DNA from: Doryteuthis pealeii
Lineage: Eukaryota > Mollusca > Cephalopoda > Myopsida > Loliginidae
Direction: 5' to 3'
Assembly: GCA_023376005.1 (NCBI GenBank)
Contig: CM042145.1
Location: 92,813,762 to 92,877,761, forward strand
DNA: 64,000 nt
The position numbers and the translations under genes are program-made. The notes under the pieces were generated by a model. The model was not told the origin of the DNA and ran no database searches. It saw nothing but the letters and a program-made list of their open reading frames with translations. Numbering within the stretch: position 1 is the first letter of the stretch; the number at the start of each line of letters is the position of its first letter. Positions 11,435 to 22,970 of the stretch are shown piece after piece.

Positions 11435-11790
11435 GTAACAGTAAAGTCGTGTAGAGTGGACTATTGTCCATATCAAGCTAAACAACAGTAACCAAGAGGG
11501 GAGTACTAAATCCTACTTTATTGCCTTTATGCAACTAGACCGAAAGATGTTCTTGCCCGGGGTGCAGTGCATACACATCCTAACGTCTATCAAGATCCCA
11601 GATGCTTTACTGCACTAAGATCAGCCATTACCCCAAAGCTGTCGCTACTCATCTCGCACTGATTTTGGGTCGGCAACTAGCCATCATAACGAAACACTGA
11701 AAACCCATTACAGCACATATCCTAGGTGGTTGCATCGTAGGATCTCTATAATAAATGACTGAGCTAACAACTGGACCCTGTTTAACACGA
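11435..11790 (-). repeat. Heavily degraded tRNA-derived SINE S2 next to the gap
   Basis: Counterpart of the clean S2 copy at 50755-51020. Shared blocks include ctgttgtttagct-gatatggac, agcatctgggat, tgcactgcacccc and cacctagga. Between them are many inserted and lost bases, far more than elsewhere in the arm. The tRNA-like head cannot be read. The density of small indels is what raw single-read sequence looks like. Confidence 0.6.
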
Positions 11791-12179
11791 ACTTGATTGC
11801 TATTTGGGTACCGGTTTGTATTCGTTAACTTATAATGATTATGAGAAGAGTCATATAAACAAACCAAGTGACCAATTTGTTTAATAATGCAAAAACGGTG
11901 GGATAAGGAGGGTTGGTTTGTTTTGATTGTTTTGTTTTATGTCAATTTTCCAAACACAACACTACTTTTTTGTGGTCATTTAAATGCTGAATAATATTTT
12001 TTGATATCCAGCCAACCTACATCACAGCACTTGTGCCTTGCACTAATATGGTTTCGGTAATGTTTTTAAAACTTTATAGTAAAGGATACCTTTTCCAGGC
12101 ATTTAATGCTGAATCTTAGTTATTTTGATGTTTCATTTCTTTTACAGTTGACTTATGATAGTCACTTTCCTTATATCTT

Positions 12180-13245
12180 GCTCGACTCTTTCTGTGCCAA
12201 GCTATTCTTTGTGTAAGCATTAGAAAGGAGTATACTTCCTACTAAGGACAGATGGTAACCTGTCACTCTTAGCCGTCTACAAGCCAAACAAAAGGTCAGG
12301 CCTTTTGTCATTCGGGTACATGGTATTTGCTGATGATGCAGCAGTGGTAGCACACTACCAGGAGCACCTGCCAACAATCATGGCCAGTTCACCCAAGCCT
12401 ACTGGGACTTCAGCCTGACCATTAGTATTAAGAAAACCAAGACGATGGGTCAGGGAAGTGAAACTCCTCCATCCATCACCAACAACAACTACACCCTGGA
12501 AGCTGTAAACACCTTCACCTACCTTGGTCCAGCCATACCGACAACCTGTCACTTGATACTGAACTCAGTTGCTGGATCGGAAAAACTTTTGGGAAGCTCA
12601 CAGAAACAGTGTGGGACAACAGCAGGCTCCCTGCCCGTACAAAGGTACAAGTGTATAGGGCATGTTTTATCAGCACCCTCATGTATGGAAGTGAAATATG
12701 GACCCTGTACTCCCACCAAGAGCAGTGGCTAAATAGCTTCTACCTTCGCTGTCTTAGACGTATACTGGGTATCACCTGGAGGGACAGGATGACTAACACA
12801 GCAGTCCTAGAGAGAGCTCAACTCCCCAGCCTGTACTCTCTACTGAGACAACGTCGTCTCCGATGGTTGGGTCATGTCCGCCAGATGGATGAATCCCGAG
12901 GATATCCTTTATGCAGAGCTTTCGTCTGGTAAGAGACAGATTGGTCGCCCTCAGCTGCGTTTCAAGGATGTCTGCAAGAATGATATCAGGTGCTTTGGCA
13001 TTACCCCTTCTAGCTGGGAAAATTTGGCTCAGGGCCACCCTCTGTGGCGACAGGTTCTCCGTAGTGGACTGTTCATGTCTGCAGCCACCCTGGTGCAATA
13101 CCATGAAGCCAAGAGTGCCAGAAAGAAAACAGTGGCAACAAAGCACTGGAACATCAACATCTGCAGGGACAGCCTTCACATGCGACATCTCTGGTCAGGA
13201 ATGTTTTTCAAACATTGGACTTCACAGTCACAGGAGGTGCTTTAA
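12180..13245 (+). mobile_element. RTE-like non-LTR reverse transcriptase fragment (C-terminal part)
   Basis: In order on the + strand: the catalytic FADDAAVVAH box (about 12329-12358), a segment with VNTFTYLG (12505-12530), then VYRACFISTLMYGSEIWTLY, LRCLRRILGITWRDR, LRQRRLRWLGHVRQM, and after a +1 shift near 12900 GKRQIGRPQLRFKDVCKND. These are the thumb and C-terminal motifs of RTE-type reverse transcriptases. The endonuclease and finger domains are absent, and several frame changes and stops make it dead. 5S-type SINE sequence lies on both sides (11905-12165 and 13295-13440). The mirror copy at 49335-50365 is more decayed. Confidence 0.8.
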
Positions 13246-13294
13246 CTTCAGGAGCACAATAATTATATTATAGTCTTCCGAGACTGCAATGCCA

Positions 13295-13440
13295 ATGGAT
13301 AGTCATTTTGATGTTCAGTTTCTTACACTACCTGCTGTTGCTTAAATGGTCACCTATCTAAGTATTGAACAGGCTCATCGCTAGTTAACTTCGGTAATCT
13401 AGCAGGAACAGGTACTTTTAACAGGAATTGATTGTAAGCA
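13295..13440 (-). repeat. 5S-rRNA-derived SINE fragment
   Basis: Minus strand carries the 5S-like order: ctgctagattaccgaagttaac, tgagcctgttcaatactta, ggtgaccatttaagcaacag and aggtagtgtaagaaactg. Same family as the clearer copy at 49155-49275. Confidence 0.6.
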
Positions 13441-13754
13441 GGATAAGATGAAAAATGTCAACTGCTGTAAGGAGAATTAAAGATCCAATCAGCTCTGATT
13501 GGATTACCTGGGGAGACACAATCAGCCCTGATTAAGTCACCTGGGGAGAGAATATGATGGTGAAAGACCTGAGATTCCCAATGATCCCAGGAATATTAAA
13601 TCACTGAGGACTCCCAAATGCACATAAAAAAAGATCTTTATTTCAAAAATTGTTACTTATTTACTTATGGGCTAATACTCTATGAAAAAAAGGTTTTTGT
13701 TTGAATCTATCTAAGTTTACAAGATACATGGTAGTAAAAAATGTTCAGTTTTAC

Positions 13755-13870
13755 ACCTTTATAGAAGAAACATATTTAAGAGGTAAAATAAAATAAATAA
13801 GCAGACTGAAAAATAAAATAAAATAAAGCAGACTGAAAAATAAAATAAAATAAAGCAGACTAAAAAAAAC
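13755..13870. repeat. Short tandem repeat, ~27-bp unit (aaaataaaataaagcagactga)
   Basis: Three near-identical units directly downstream (minus sense) of the E6 copy. Mirror at 48635-48710. Confidence 0.8.
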
Positions 13871-13899
13871 AAATTGAAAAAAGAAAATGATTATCAAAC

Positions 13900-14055
13900 C
13901 TTGGAAGAAGCTGTCGTTGTCGACATATACAATGTAAAATTTTTCTTATTCCTATCATCACAGGGTCCCAGTTTTCATAATGGGCCAATAATGTCACAGC
14001 AAAAAATGACATAAATACAGGTAAGGAACCAATGTAAACATCCACGTATATGAAC
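13900..14055 (-). pseudogene. SLC35F5: Inverted, frameshifted copy of SLC35F5 exon E6
   Basis: Mirror of 48439-48596 but 156 instead of 158 bases. Two single-base losses lie within the first 30 bases: one C of a CC pair after the acceptor, and one T of a TTTT run before ACATTGG. Together they break the frame of VPYTWMFY. The rest, through [14 protein letters not shown], is unchanged. Both losses are in same-base runs. A transcript from this minus-strand series could not encode a normal C-terminus. Confidence 0.85.
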
Positions 14056-14239
14056 CTGAAAACAAATAGATAAGTTATTATTATTCTAACATGTGAATAT
14101 GTATGCACGTGTGTAAGTATATGTATGTATGTTATATGTGTTTGTGTACTTATGAATAACTCCATATATATATTATATATATATATAAATTTTAAAAAAC
14201 ACAGGTTTAAATAAAATGAATGAAATATCACTAATTTTC

Positions 14240-14360
14240 ACGAATGTAATATATTAATTTTCATGAATGTAATTACACTACTTTTTCGTGAATGTAATAT
14301 ACTAATTTTTCATGAATGTAATATACTAATTTTTCATGAATGTAATACTAATTCTTATGG
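14240..14360. repeat. Tandem repeat of ~24 bp (tttcatgaatgtaatatactaa)
   Basis: About five imperfect units next to a SINE S2 copy, which itself ends in the same motif, so the SINE inserted into the array. Mirror at 48120-48245. Confidence 0.8.
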
Positions 14361-14364
14361 ATGT

Positions 14365-14625
14365 AAAGTAAAGTCGTCGGGGCGGCCTAAAGTCAGTATC
14401 AACCATGCAGCGAGGGAGTCTATCCCCTTTTCACTAGCGCTAGACCAAGGAGATTATTTTAGCGTCTGAGGTGGAACGCCGCACCTACCATCAGCTCCTT
14501 ACTTTACCGCACAGATCCCTGTGCTACTCATAACGCTGAGTTGGCGAGGGCGGGTATCGAACTAGGTACCTTGTGGTTTCTAGCCGAACGCTCTACCGAC
14601 TGAGCTAACCCGGCCCCTAAATGGA
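14365..14625 (-). repeat. tRNA-derived SINE, family S2
   Basis: Minus strand: a tRNA-like head ggccgggttagctcagtcgg tagagcg with a gttcgataccc B box. It is followed by a body with ggagctgatggtaggtg, aatctccttggtctagcgct and agactccctcgctgcatggt. Internal pol III promoter elements A and B are recognisable. Mirror at 47865-48115. Confidence 0.78.
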
Positions 14626-15541
14626 TGTAATATACTAATATTCATGAATTTGGTCGTAATTCTGTCTGTATTAATATGTTAGCGAAATAAATAATTCCTT
14701 GACTAGTTTAAAAGCTGTGTATAATATAACAGATGACTTTGGAAAAAAACAACAGTAATTTTAGTTGGTTGTGAAGCTGTTAACTATTCTATGTAATTAC
14801 AGCCTTTGGTCAGCAATGAACCTACAATCTACAGATGATAGTCACTTAGAACTTTATTAACTCAGCCAACGTTTATTAACTAGACAAAACATGACCTGTT
14901 GGGTCACCCATTCAGCTCTAGGTAGATAATTGAGATAAGGGAAAAGTGAGTTTTCAAAGCGAATAAAATTTTTTTTTTTTAAATAAATATGGCCAGACAA
15001 AACATTAAAATCATTTTGTAAGCTTTCTAAGAAAGGGAATATTTTACCTAATTTAAGCTACGGGTTGCTACTTATGAAATTTAACATAGAAATACATTTC
15101 AAATTCTCCCATCTCTCTCTCTACCTCACTGAGAAACTGACCATATATAACGAGGAGGTAATCAAGAGATACATAGAGGGGAAGAAAGTGATAGGCAGAA
15201 AGTAAAGTAAGAGATTGGTCAGTTTTTGACTTAATTGCAAATTACGACTAATTAGAACCAATTAAAATTGAATTCTTTTCCAAACATAATTCAATCCTAA
15301 AAGTAAGGAATAATTTATTATAATTTTCATGTCATTAAACTAAACAGTAAAAAAGGAGACAAAAGCTGATTCACTCAGCTTTAGTATAATAATATATATC
15401 TTTTTAAATCTATATATAAATATATATAAGAGATTTATTTTTAACTTTGTTAATTCCTGGGCAACATCGGGTAGCTCTACTAGTACTAGATGAAACAATT
15501 TTGATATTCAAAAGTGCAGTGATTTTGAAGGCAATACTTAC

Positions 15542-15632
15542 TCCTTTAATTATCACATCTGCAAGCATTGACAGTGGAATGGTGAGGCTTAAGGCTAATG
15601 TGCCAATAAGTGATGAAGTCAGAAAACAACCC
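15542..15632 (-). pseudogene. SLC35F5: Inverted copy of SLC35F5 exon E5
   Basis: Mirror of 46844-46934, 91 bases, unchanged, with acceptor and donor intact. The flanking intron sequence is also unchanged for at least 60 bases on each side. Confidence 0.82.
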
Positions 15633-16019
15633 CTAAAAACAGAAAAGAAAAAAAGGATTTTTTTTTAGTACACTCCATTAGTAATCATTGACATTTCATT
15701 TATATATTTATAAATCAGACATTAACATTTTGTATTTAAGACAGTGGCAACTCCTGGGGTAGGCTTGTTGGATCAGCCAGTGTAAGCAACATTCAAGTAT
15801 ATTAATCAAAGCACAAAAATTTTTTGTTATGTGTAGGAATTATTTTGTATATAAGGTGTGCTGGAAACTGTCACTTAAACTTATAGACTCGGCGTGGTCA
15901 CGTGGATCAAACTCAGCCAATCAACAGCTCGAATACGTGGTTAAACTATTTAATCACCGATATAGAAAGCTGTTCATTTGTATGTTATTCAACATTGACG
16001 AACGGACCTGCAACCAATG

Positions 16020-16905
16020 ACGCAAAGATTTTACCCAACACTAAGGAACAACCAAAGGATCATACCCATCACTAAGGGACACCAAGAAACAAACAAAGGA
16101 TCATACCAACACTAAGGGACACCAAGAAACAACCAAAGGATCACACCCATCACTAAGGGACACCAAGAAACAACCAAAGGATCACCACCCAACACTAAGC
16201 ACTAAGAAACAACCAAAGGATCACACCCATCACTAAGGGACACCAAAGAAATAACCAAAGGATCACACCCATCACTAAGGAACCCCAAGAAACAACCAAA
16301 GGATCACACCCACCCTTAGGGACACCAGAAATAACCAAAGGATCACCAAGGACACCAAGAAAACAAAGGATCATACCCAACACTAAGGACACCAAAAGAA
16401 ACAACCAAGGATCACTACACCAAGAAACAACAAAGGATCACACCATCACTAAGGACACCAAGAACAACCAAGGATCACACCCATCACTAAGGGACACCAA
16501 GAAACAAACAAAGGATCATACCCAACACTAAGGGACACCAAAGAACAACCAAAGGATCACACCCAACACTAAGGGACACCAAGGAACAACCAAAAGGATC
16601 CCACCCAACACTAAGGGACACCAAAGAACAACCAAAGGATCCCACCAACACTAAGGGACACCAAAGAACAACCCAAAGGATCCCACCAACACTAAGGGAC
16701 ACCAAAAACAACAAAAGGATCCACAATCACTGAACCCAACACTAAGGACACCAAAGAACAACCAAAGGATCATAAACCCAACACACAAGGGGACACCAAG
16801 AAACAACCAAAGGATATAGGGACACCCAAGGATCACCCAACACTAAGGGACACCAAGGAACAACCAAAGGATCATACCGACACTAAGGAACAACCAAAGG
16901 TTTCT
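16020..16905. repeat. 41-bp minisatellite, long allele (~21 units)
   Basis: Unit of about 41 bp built from ccaaaggatcacacccaaca and ctaagggacaccaagaaaca a. Many units have indels. The mirror array at 45813-46440 is shorter, about 15 units. It lies in the SLC35F5 intron between E4 and E5. Confidence 0.93.
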
Positions 16906-17762
16906 TCACTAAAGATTGTGCTTATCACAAGGGATCTCCACTGTAAAGTGCCCTCACTTGAAGCCTAAAAATGGCCACAAAAATCATAACTTAATGCATC
17001 ATTTTCATACTTAATTTCAACTTGATCCAAAATTAATCGTTGTAACTCTGTGCCTCAAAATATTGATCAAAATACATTTCATTGATATTGTTCATAAGAA
17101 AGAAGAAGGAAAAAAGAAAAAAAAAAGAAAAAAAAGTAAAAAGGAATGAAATAAAATTAACATAGCTAGTCGAACTTGGAAGGTTGTAGCCCTACCAAGC
17201 TGGAGACATATTTAGGCAATAATATATTTTTACTTTGATTTCATAGATAATCTTTTGAAAATTTCTAATGACTTGTATGCCCTATTTTTTAAAGAACAGA
17301 TTTGTTTTTCAATTTATTGTTTTCAAATATCCATTTTAAATAATCACTTCCATACTGTAAAGGGTTTTTAGCAAAATGTATCAATTGAAAAAAGGCCAAT
17401 TAAATTTCATATATACTCTAGCTTGACACAAGTTGGCAAAAATCAAAGAAAGTGTGAGCCTTAACTTGTCATCAACTAGGGTGTTGTTAGGGTGAAGAAA
17501 GTGATGGGTAATGTTGTGGAAATATAAACATACCAATAAATTAAACTAAAGATTCACGGACAGAGAGATACACACTAACACATAGACATATAGACAGATA
17601 CACACATTATTTATTTAAAAAAACATACTAGCAAATTTATTTATCATCTGTTATATGAATAGTATAATTTGTTAAAGGCTGTAATGAGCCCAGAAACATT
17701 AATGACCTAGAGTTGCCAAAATCAAACAATAAAAGATATACCACATTAAAAATGTATATATA

Positions 17763-19054
17763 ACACATCACTCAATAAGTCCAGGGCCTGACATATAGAT
17801 GGTGCTACTAATAAAAAATCCATATGATTTCTATAAAGTACTAGCCTTCAAATGGCACATGTCAAAATTTGAGCCAAGTCGGATTATTACTTTAAAAATT
17901 ACAGTTATTTAAGTGAAGCTACTGTTGCAAATTTTGAAAACAATGGAAAAATCTGAATTTGATGTGTTGATAAAGTATTGCTTTCTGATGGGAAAAAGTA
18001 TTGTTCAAGCAAAGCAATGGCTTGATGAGTGTTATTTGGACTCTGCTCCATCAGAAACAATGGTTAAGAGGTGGTATGCTGACTTTAAACGTGGTCGTAC
18101 AGACACAAATGATACTGAATGCTCAGGTCGCCCAAATTCTGCAGTTGTCCCAGAAAACACCAAAAAACTCCACAAACTTGTTTTGGCTGATCATAAATTG
18201 AAGTTGTGTGAGATAGCAGAGGAGTTGAAGATATCAGAAGGCAGTGTATTCACCATTTTGCATGAACATTTGTCAATGAGAAAGCTGTGTTCAAAGTGGG
18301 TGCTGTGTTTGCTCACAGTCGATCAAAAACAATAACGTGTTGATGATTCAGAGAATTTTTTGCAACTGTTTTAACACAACAAAAAGGAGTTTTTGCATAA
18401 ATATATGACAATGAATGAAACATGGATCCACTACTTCACTCCAGAGTCAAATGGGCAGTCAGCTGAGTGGATAGCAGCAGGTGAAAGCCGTCCAAAGTGA
18501 CCAAAGATGCAAACATCAGCAGGCAAAATTTTGGCCTCCCTATTTTGGGATGTGCAAGGTATTTTGTTCATCGATTACCTTTAGAAAGGAAGAAGCATCA
18601 ATAGCGAATATTATATAGCATTATTGGTGTGTTTGAAGGAAGAAATCGCCAAAAACAGCCACAAATGAAGAAGAAAAAAATGCTCCTTTACCAAGAAAAT
18701 GGACCGTGTCAAAAGTCGATCGCAACAATGGCAAAACTACATGAATTTCACTTCGAATTCCTTCTACACCCATTATATGCTCCAGATCTGGCCCCCAGTG
18801 ACTACTGGCTGTTTATAGACCTCAAAAAATGCTCCAGGGAAAGATATTTGGCTCCAATGAAGAAGTGATATCGGAAACTGAAGCGTATTTTGAGGCCAAA
18901 GACAAATCGTTCTACAAAAAAGGCATCAAATTGTTAAAGGAGCGTTGGAATCAGTGTATCACCCTAGAAATAGACTATGTTGATGAATGAAGTTGAATTT
19001 TGCATAAAAGTTTTTGTTTTATTAGTTAGGCCCGGGACTTATTGAGCTATGTGT
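17763..19054 (+). mobile_element. Full-length but inactive mariner transposon
   Basis: 1292 bp flanked by TA, with terminal repeats starting acacat..ctcaataagtcc and their complement. The transposase starts at the ATG at 17943 (MEKSEF) and shows the N-terminal helix-turn-helix region (VKRWYADFKRGR; EIAEELKISEGSV). Stop codons interrupt it from about 18333. The catalytic triad of the D,D34D type is damaged: the first Asp reads MNETW instead of MDETW, the second reads QENGPC instead of QDN, and the third (APSDYW) is intact. Non-functional. The partner at 43858-44936 has lost its 3' end. Confidence 0.9.
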
Positions 19055-19059
19055 TAAGG

Positions 19060-20390
19060 GACACTCTGAAAGTGGTCCCTCCTATTCATTTCCATGGAAA
19101 CTACAACAAATGCAAGGAATGCAACAACAGCATTGGATAAAGAAAGTTTTCAGCTACAAAACACTATTTTTCCACATAGTCATCATCAGTGATTATACAT
19201 ACTAGCAAATATATGCACCCTCCGGGTGCAAGTATTTAAGTTTTAATGTAATAAAATATTGTATTAAATTAGAAAGGCTAATGAAACTAAATAAGAATAC
19301 AGATAAAAAGATTTGAAACAGAGGGAGTATAATAAAAGATTTGAAACAGAGGGAGAATAATCGAAAAATAGAACAACTGAAACTTACTCTTCCATCACTC
19401 TCGTCTTTCATTGTTATTTTTTCTAATTTAAGTATTTAGTTATAAGAGGAAGTAAAGAATAAAATGACAGTTATTTTATCTTGTTAATGGATTTCATTTA
19501 AGATTCATTGAAGAGATTTTTGCTTATATTCATTAAAATTAAACCAAACAGTTAGAAATCAATAATACTAAGCACATATTTATTAGATTCGATTTTTTAA
19601 TATTAATATGTAAATTAGCCTTCCCGTTTACACTGTAAACCGCTATTTTGTTGTATATATAAATATAATTGCATGTTATCAGTACGTAGACATAGTTAAC
19701 AGTATTAATAATGTAAGACAATTTTATTGAGATTTAGATAAAAATAAAATCATGGAGAATGTGATGTAAATAACTAAGGGAATTGTGACTTGAGTAGGAA
19801 TATAGTTTCAGTTACAGACAGAAAAACACACAATCTCCATTATAATAAGATGTGAGATGCTCCAAAAATAATGCTTCTTATTTCTTTCCAGAGAAACTAC
19901 AACAGATACAGGGAGAACAATAACACCATTTGTGTGTATATAAGATAGTTAATCTAAAAGTAATGCTTCCAATCTATTTACACTGAAACTACAACAAATA
20001 CAGGGAGTACAATAACACCATTAGATAGGGCAAGTTTTCTGCTTCAAAACACTATTTTTCGATATAGTCATCATCATTAACTTCTACATATGTGAGATGC
20101 TCCAAAAGTAATGCTTCCTATTTATTTTGTTTGAATTCATTTTTTCTTTCTCCTAGATCAGTTGCCATACCAAGGTTAAAGAGCCCAGTCTGCTCTACTA
20201 TTTACCCATAGATGGAAGGAGAATAGTTGAATTTGTACCTTTCCCAAGGGTATTAGTGCTCTGTGAAATTTCATTATTCTATGCACTATACATGAGCCTT
20301 TGATGAGTTATGGTGCACCTGAACACTGTACGCAATAAATTAATAATAATTAAATTTATTGTGTACAGTTCTCAGGTGCACCACAACTCA
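19060..20390. repeat. Repeat debris without recognised gene
   Basis: Holds three partial copies of a block reading gtgagatgctccaaaagtaatgcttcc with actacaacaaatacaggga and cactatttttcgatatagtc (19075-19190, 19850-19960, 19950-20120), apparently ends of another mariner-like family. A diverged copy of the repeat found at the P2 fold (19600-19850) and a partial SINE S1 (20130-20290) follow. No coding exon was seen. Confidence 0.5.
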
Positions 20391-20398
20391 TCAAAGTC

Positions 20399-22970
20399 TC
20401 ATGTATAGTACATAGAATAATGTATTAGTGTCAGGAACATGAATAGCATACAGTAATAATATACATGTATGTGTGTGTGTGTGTGTGCGTGCGTGAAAAA
20501 ATGTTTCCAAAAGTCATGTGAGCAATGCTGTTTTCTGACTTTGTAGGCATGCCCACGTGTATTAGAAACATGGAGATCAAAAAGGTGCTCAAGGTTTCTG
20601 TTGTTAAGATGATTAATGGCCTTATGAGTGTTTACCAGGTTAGTTGCCAGACGCCAGAGTTTCAACAAATCCATTCCCAGGGCAGCCAGACGTTCAGAAT
20701 ATGGCAGATACCTGATAGAGGGTATTCGTTTGGTTGCACATCTCTGTACAGTTTCTAGGAGGTTAATGTTCTGATAAAATTCCAAGTGTGGCCGCACCAT
20801 AGCTTTATACAGCTTTAAATAGATAGCCGGTGAGCGGCTGACAAAGGTCTTGCTGAGTGACGCCAGGACACCTTCGGCCTTGTTAACAATTTTAGAGTCC
20901 AACATAAATCACTGCTGACAGTAATACCCAGATCACGTTCACAATTAGTGTTGTGGAGGGAGTATGTGTATGATGGGTTTTTCCTCCCAAAATGCATGGT
21001 GGTACATTTGTCCACAGCCAGCCTGAGTTGCCAGTCAGTGATCCATTGCTGCACTGTATCCAGGTCTGACAGCAAGAAAGATCTGCAGAGTTCAGGATCT
21101 GTCTTTTTTATCTCAATCATGCTTGATGTCGTCGGCATACTTCAGTACTATGGTATTCCTTAAGTTAGCATCTATATCATTGATATTACGCAACAAACAA
21201 AAGAGGGCCAAGAACAGATCCCTGTGGTACCCCAGATGACATCTCATATGGTGAGGAGTGTTGCCCAAGAACTGTAACCACCTCTCTCCGGTTGAGAATG
21301 AAGGACTTTAACCAGTTAAAAAGATCATCCTTCACACTCATTGCAGAGAGTTTTGCCAAAAGTCTTTTGTGCAGCACAGAGTTGAAGCCTTAGCAAAGTC
21401 AAGGTAGATAACATCCACCTATGAGCCACCATCGGTGATCTGGGTGATGTGTTCTAGGAACTCCACAAGTTGTTCACAACAGCTAGAGTCTGGGATAAAT
21501 CCAAACTGGGTGAGTCGGATAAGACTGTGAGAGTTCCAGAAATTCCAAAATCCTTCACTGATGCAGGACTCCATCAGCTTGTAAGACTGACTGGACGATA
21601 GTTAACAGGTGATGTGTGGTTGCCCTTTTTGAACAGCGGAATTACACTAGCAGTTTTCCACTGTTCTGGAGTAGCACCATTGTTTATGCAAAATTGAAAA
21701 AAATCAGCCAGCTGGTGCAAAAGGAAGTACCCGCCACGTTTGAGAAGCAGGTATTTCACACCATCAAGACCAGGAGAGGCATGGTTGCATTTACTCTTGA
21801 GGTGGCATCGCAGCATAGCAGGTGTAAATTCTATGGTGGTTATAGAAGTTGATGTCAGAGGTGGAGGAGATGGTACATTTTGGTTCTCAACAATGAAAAT
21901 GCCTGCATAGCAATTAGCAATAAGTTCTGCACATTCTTTGGGGTCATCGGTAATCTGGTTTGTATGAGGATCGCAAAGAGGGCCAACCGGGGAGTGAGGC
22001 CTCTGTTTTGAATGTACATATTTCCAGAACACCTTGTCATTGCTATCTATTGTGGGTATACTGGGCTCGGACCAGCTGGTATCTCTCTTCCACATGTCAT
22101 CCGTCTTGGTGAACTTCCAAATTTGCCCATCACTATGCAGGCTGAAGCTTTCATGATGTGCTGAATCGCGGTTTAAGGAGGCTGCAGTGCATAGCTTTTG
22201 GTGTACTTCCTGTGAAAGACTGGGGCGTGTTCGGAAGGCAATCCGCTTCTCTTGTCTAGCTTTTTCTGAGGCTAAGGGGTACGAATGTGCCCTCGACGAG
22301 TTTGAAAAGGTCAGCCTGATCAACCTGGGTTTCGGACCTGGTTGACCAAGTCGGAGAGCACCCCTTATGAAGATCTACATGAGCAGTTGCTCTGATTTCT
22401 GCTATTTCCTGCTTTAAGTCAGAAATCATTTGTTGTATTTTCCTGAATTCCATGGTAGTGGTCAATTTTGTTTCCTTTTCTTCTACAGGAATGGTAATGA
22501 TGGGGGAAGATATCTGTTGTTGTTGGCGGTCCCCATCAGCCAATGTAGTAGCAGTCTTTGCCAATTTTTGTATTTCTTCTTCCTCTTTGACAGGTATGGT
22601 AGAGGAAGGCACAGGAGTTGGTTAGAAGTAGTATGGGAAGGTATGGATTACTGTTTTTGCTGATGGGCAGTAGTGGAGACCTGTCTAGAGACAGACACAC
22701 AGGCTACACACTGGAATTCTCAGTTTGGTAGTTGGACCATTTCCCAGTGTCCATCCACCATTAAAATATGGTGTCCCTTTTTCTGCCCTGGGATCTTTCG
22801 AATGTTTGTGGCACATTGGAGGCAAACAGAACCTCGACATTTAACACATACGACCCATCTGTTCTTGAAAGAATTCTCTGCTTTTAAACAGAGATGACAT
22901 ACGTGATTTTCTGGGCAATGTTCTAATGCGGAACATAGCCCAGTTTTATTGCACACTTTACCCATGTGTG
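20399..22970 (-). mobile_element. CR1-like non-LTR retrotransposon, nearly complete coding region, broken
   Basis: Minus strand, 5' to 3': a PHD-like zinc finger (22965-22723; CHLCLKAENSF, CVKCRGSVCLQC), a polar linker, and reverse-transcriptase blocks (SPGLDGVKYLLL, SVIPLFKKGNHTSPVNYRPV, SSGVPQGSVLGPLLF at about 21190-21235). The catalytic YADD reads LKYADDIKH at about 21125-21146 in a shifted frame. C-terminal blocks follow (ETVQRCATKRIPSIRYLPYS). Frameshifts split it into at least five pieces. The zinc finger at the N-terminus and the RT style fit CR1/Jockey-type elements. An apurinic endonuclease domain is not recognisable. The outer arm retains only the 5' part (43062-43862). Confidence 0.82.
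20462..20494. repeat. (GT)n microsatellite
   Basis: About 14 GT units with two GC interruptions at the end. Confidence 0.9.

Larger units (their letters stand above)
18851..22125. other. 3275-bp segment absent from the outer P2 arm
   Basis: The outer arm joins the mariner directly to the CR1 element at 43858-43862. The pentamer ATTTG stands at both ends of the missing interval here (18846-18850 and 22121-22125), and one copy remains at the join. The segment contains the mariner 3' end, repeat debris and most of the CR1 reverse transcriptase. Confidence 0.88.

Noticed and set aside
15447..15668. 73-codon frame ([20 protein letters not shown]...) identical in both arms as a conserved small protein
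   Set aside because: It is antisense to exon E5 and its flanking intron; identity reflects the duplicated exon region.
16020..16905. CRISPR-like array
   Set aside because: Units are directly adjacent without spacers, in a eukaryotic intron; it is a minisatellite.
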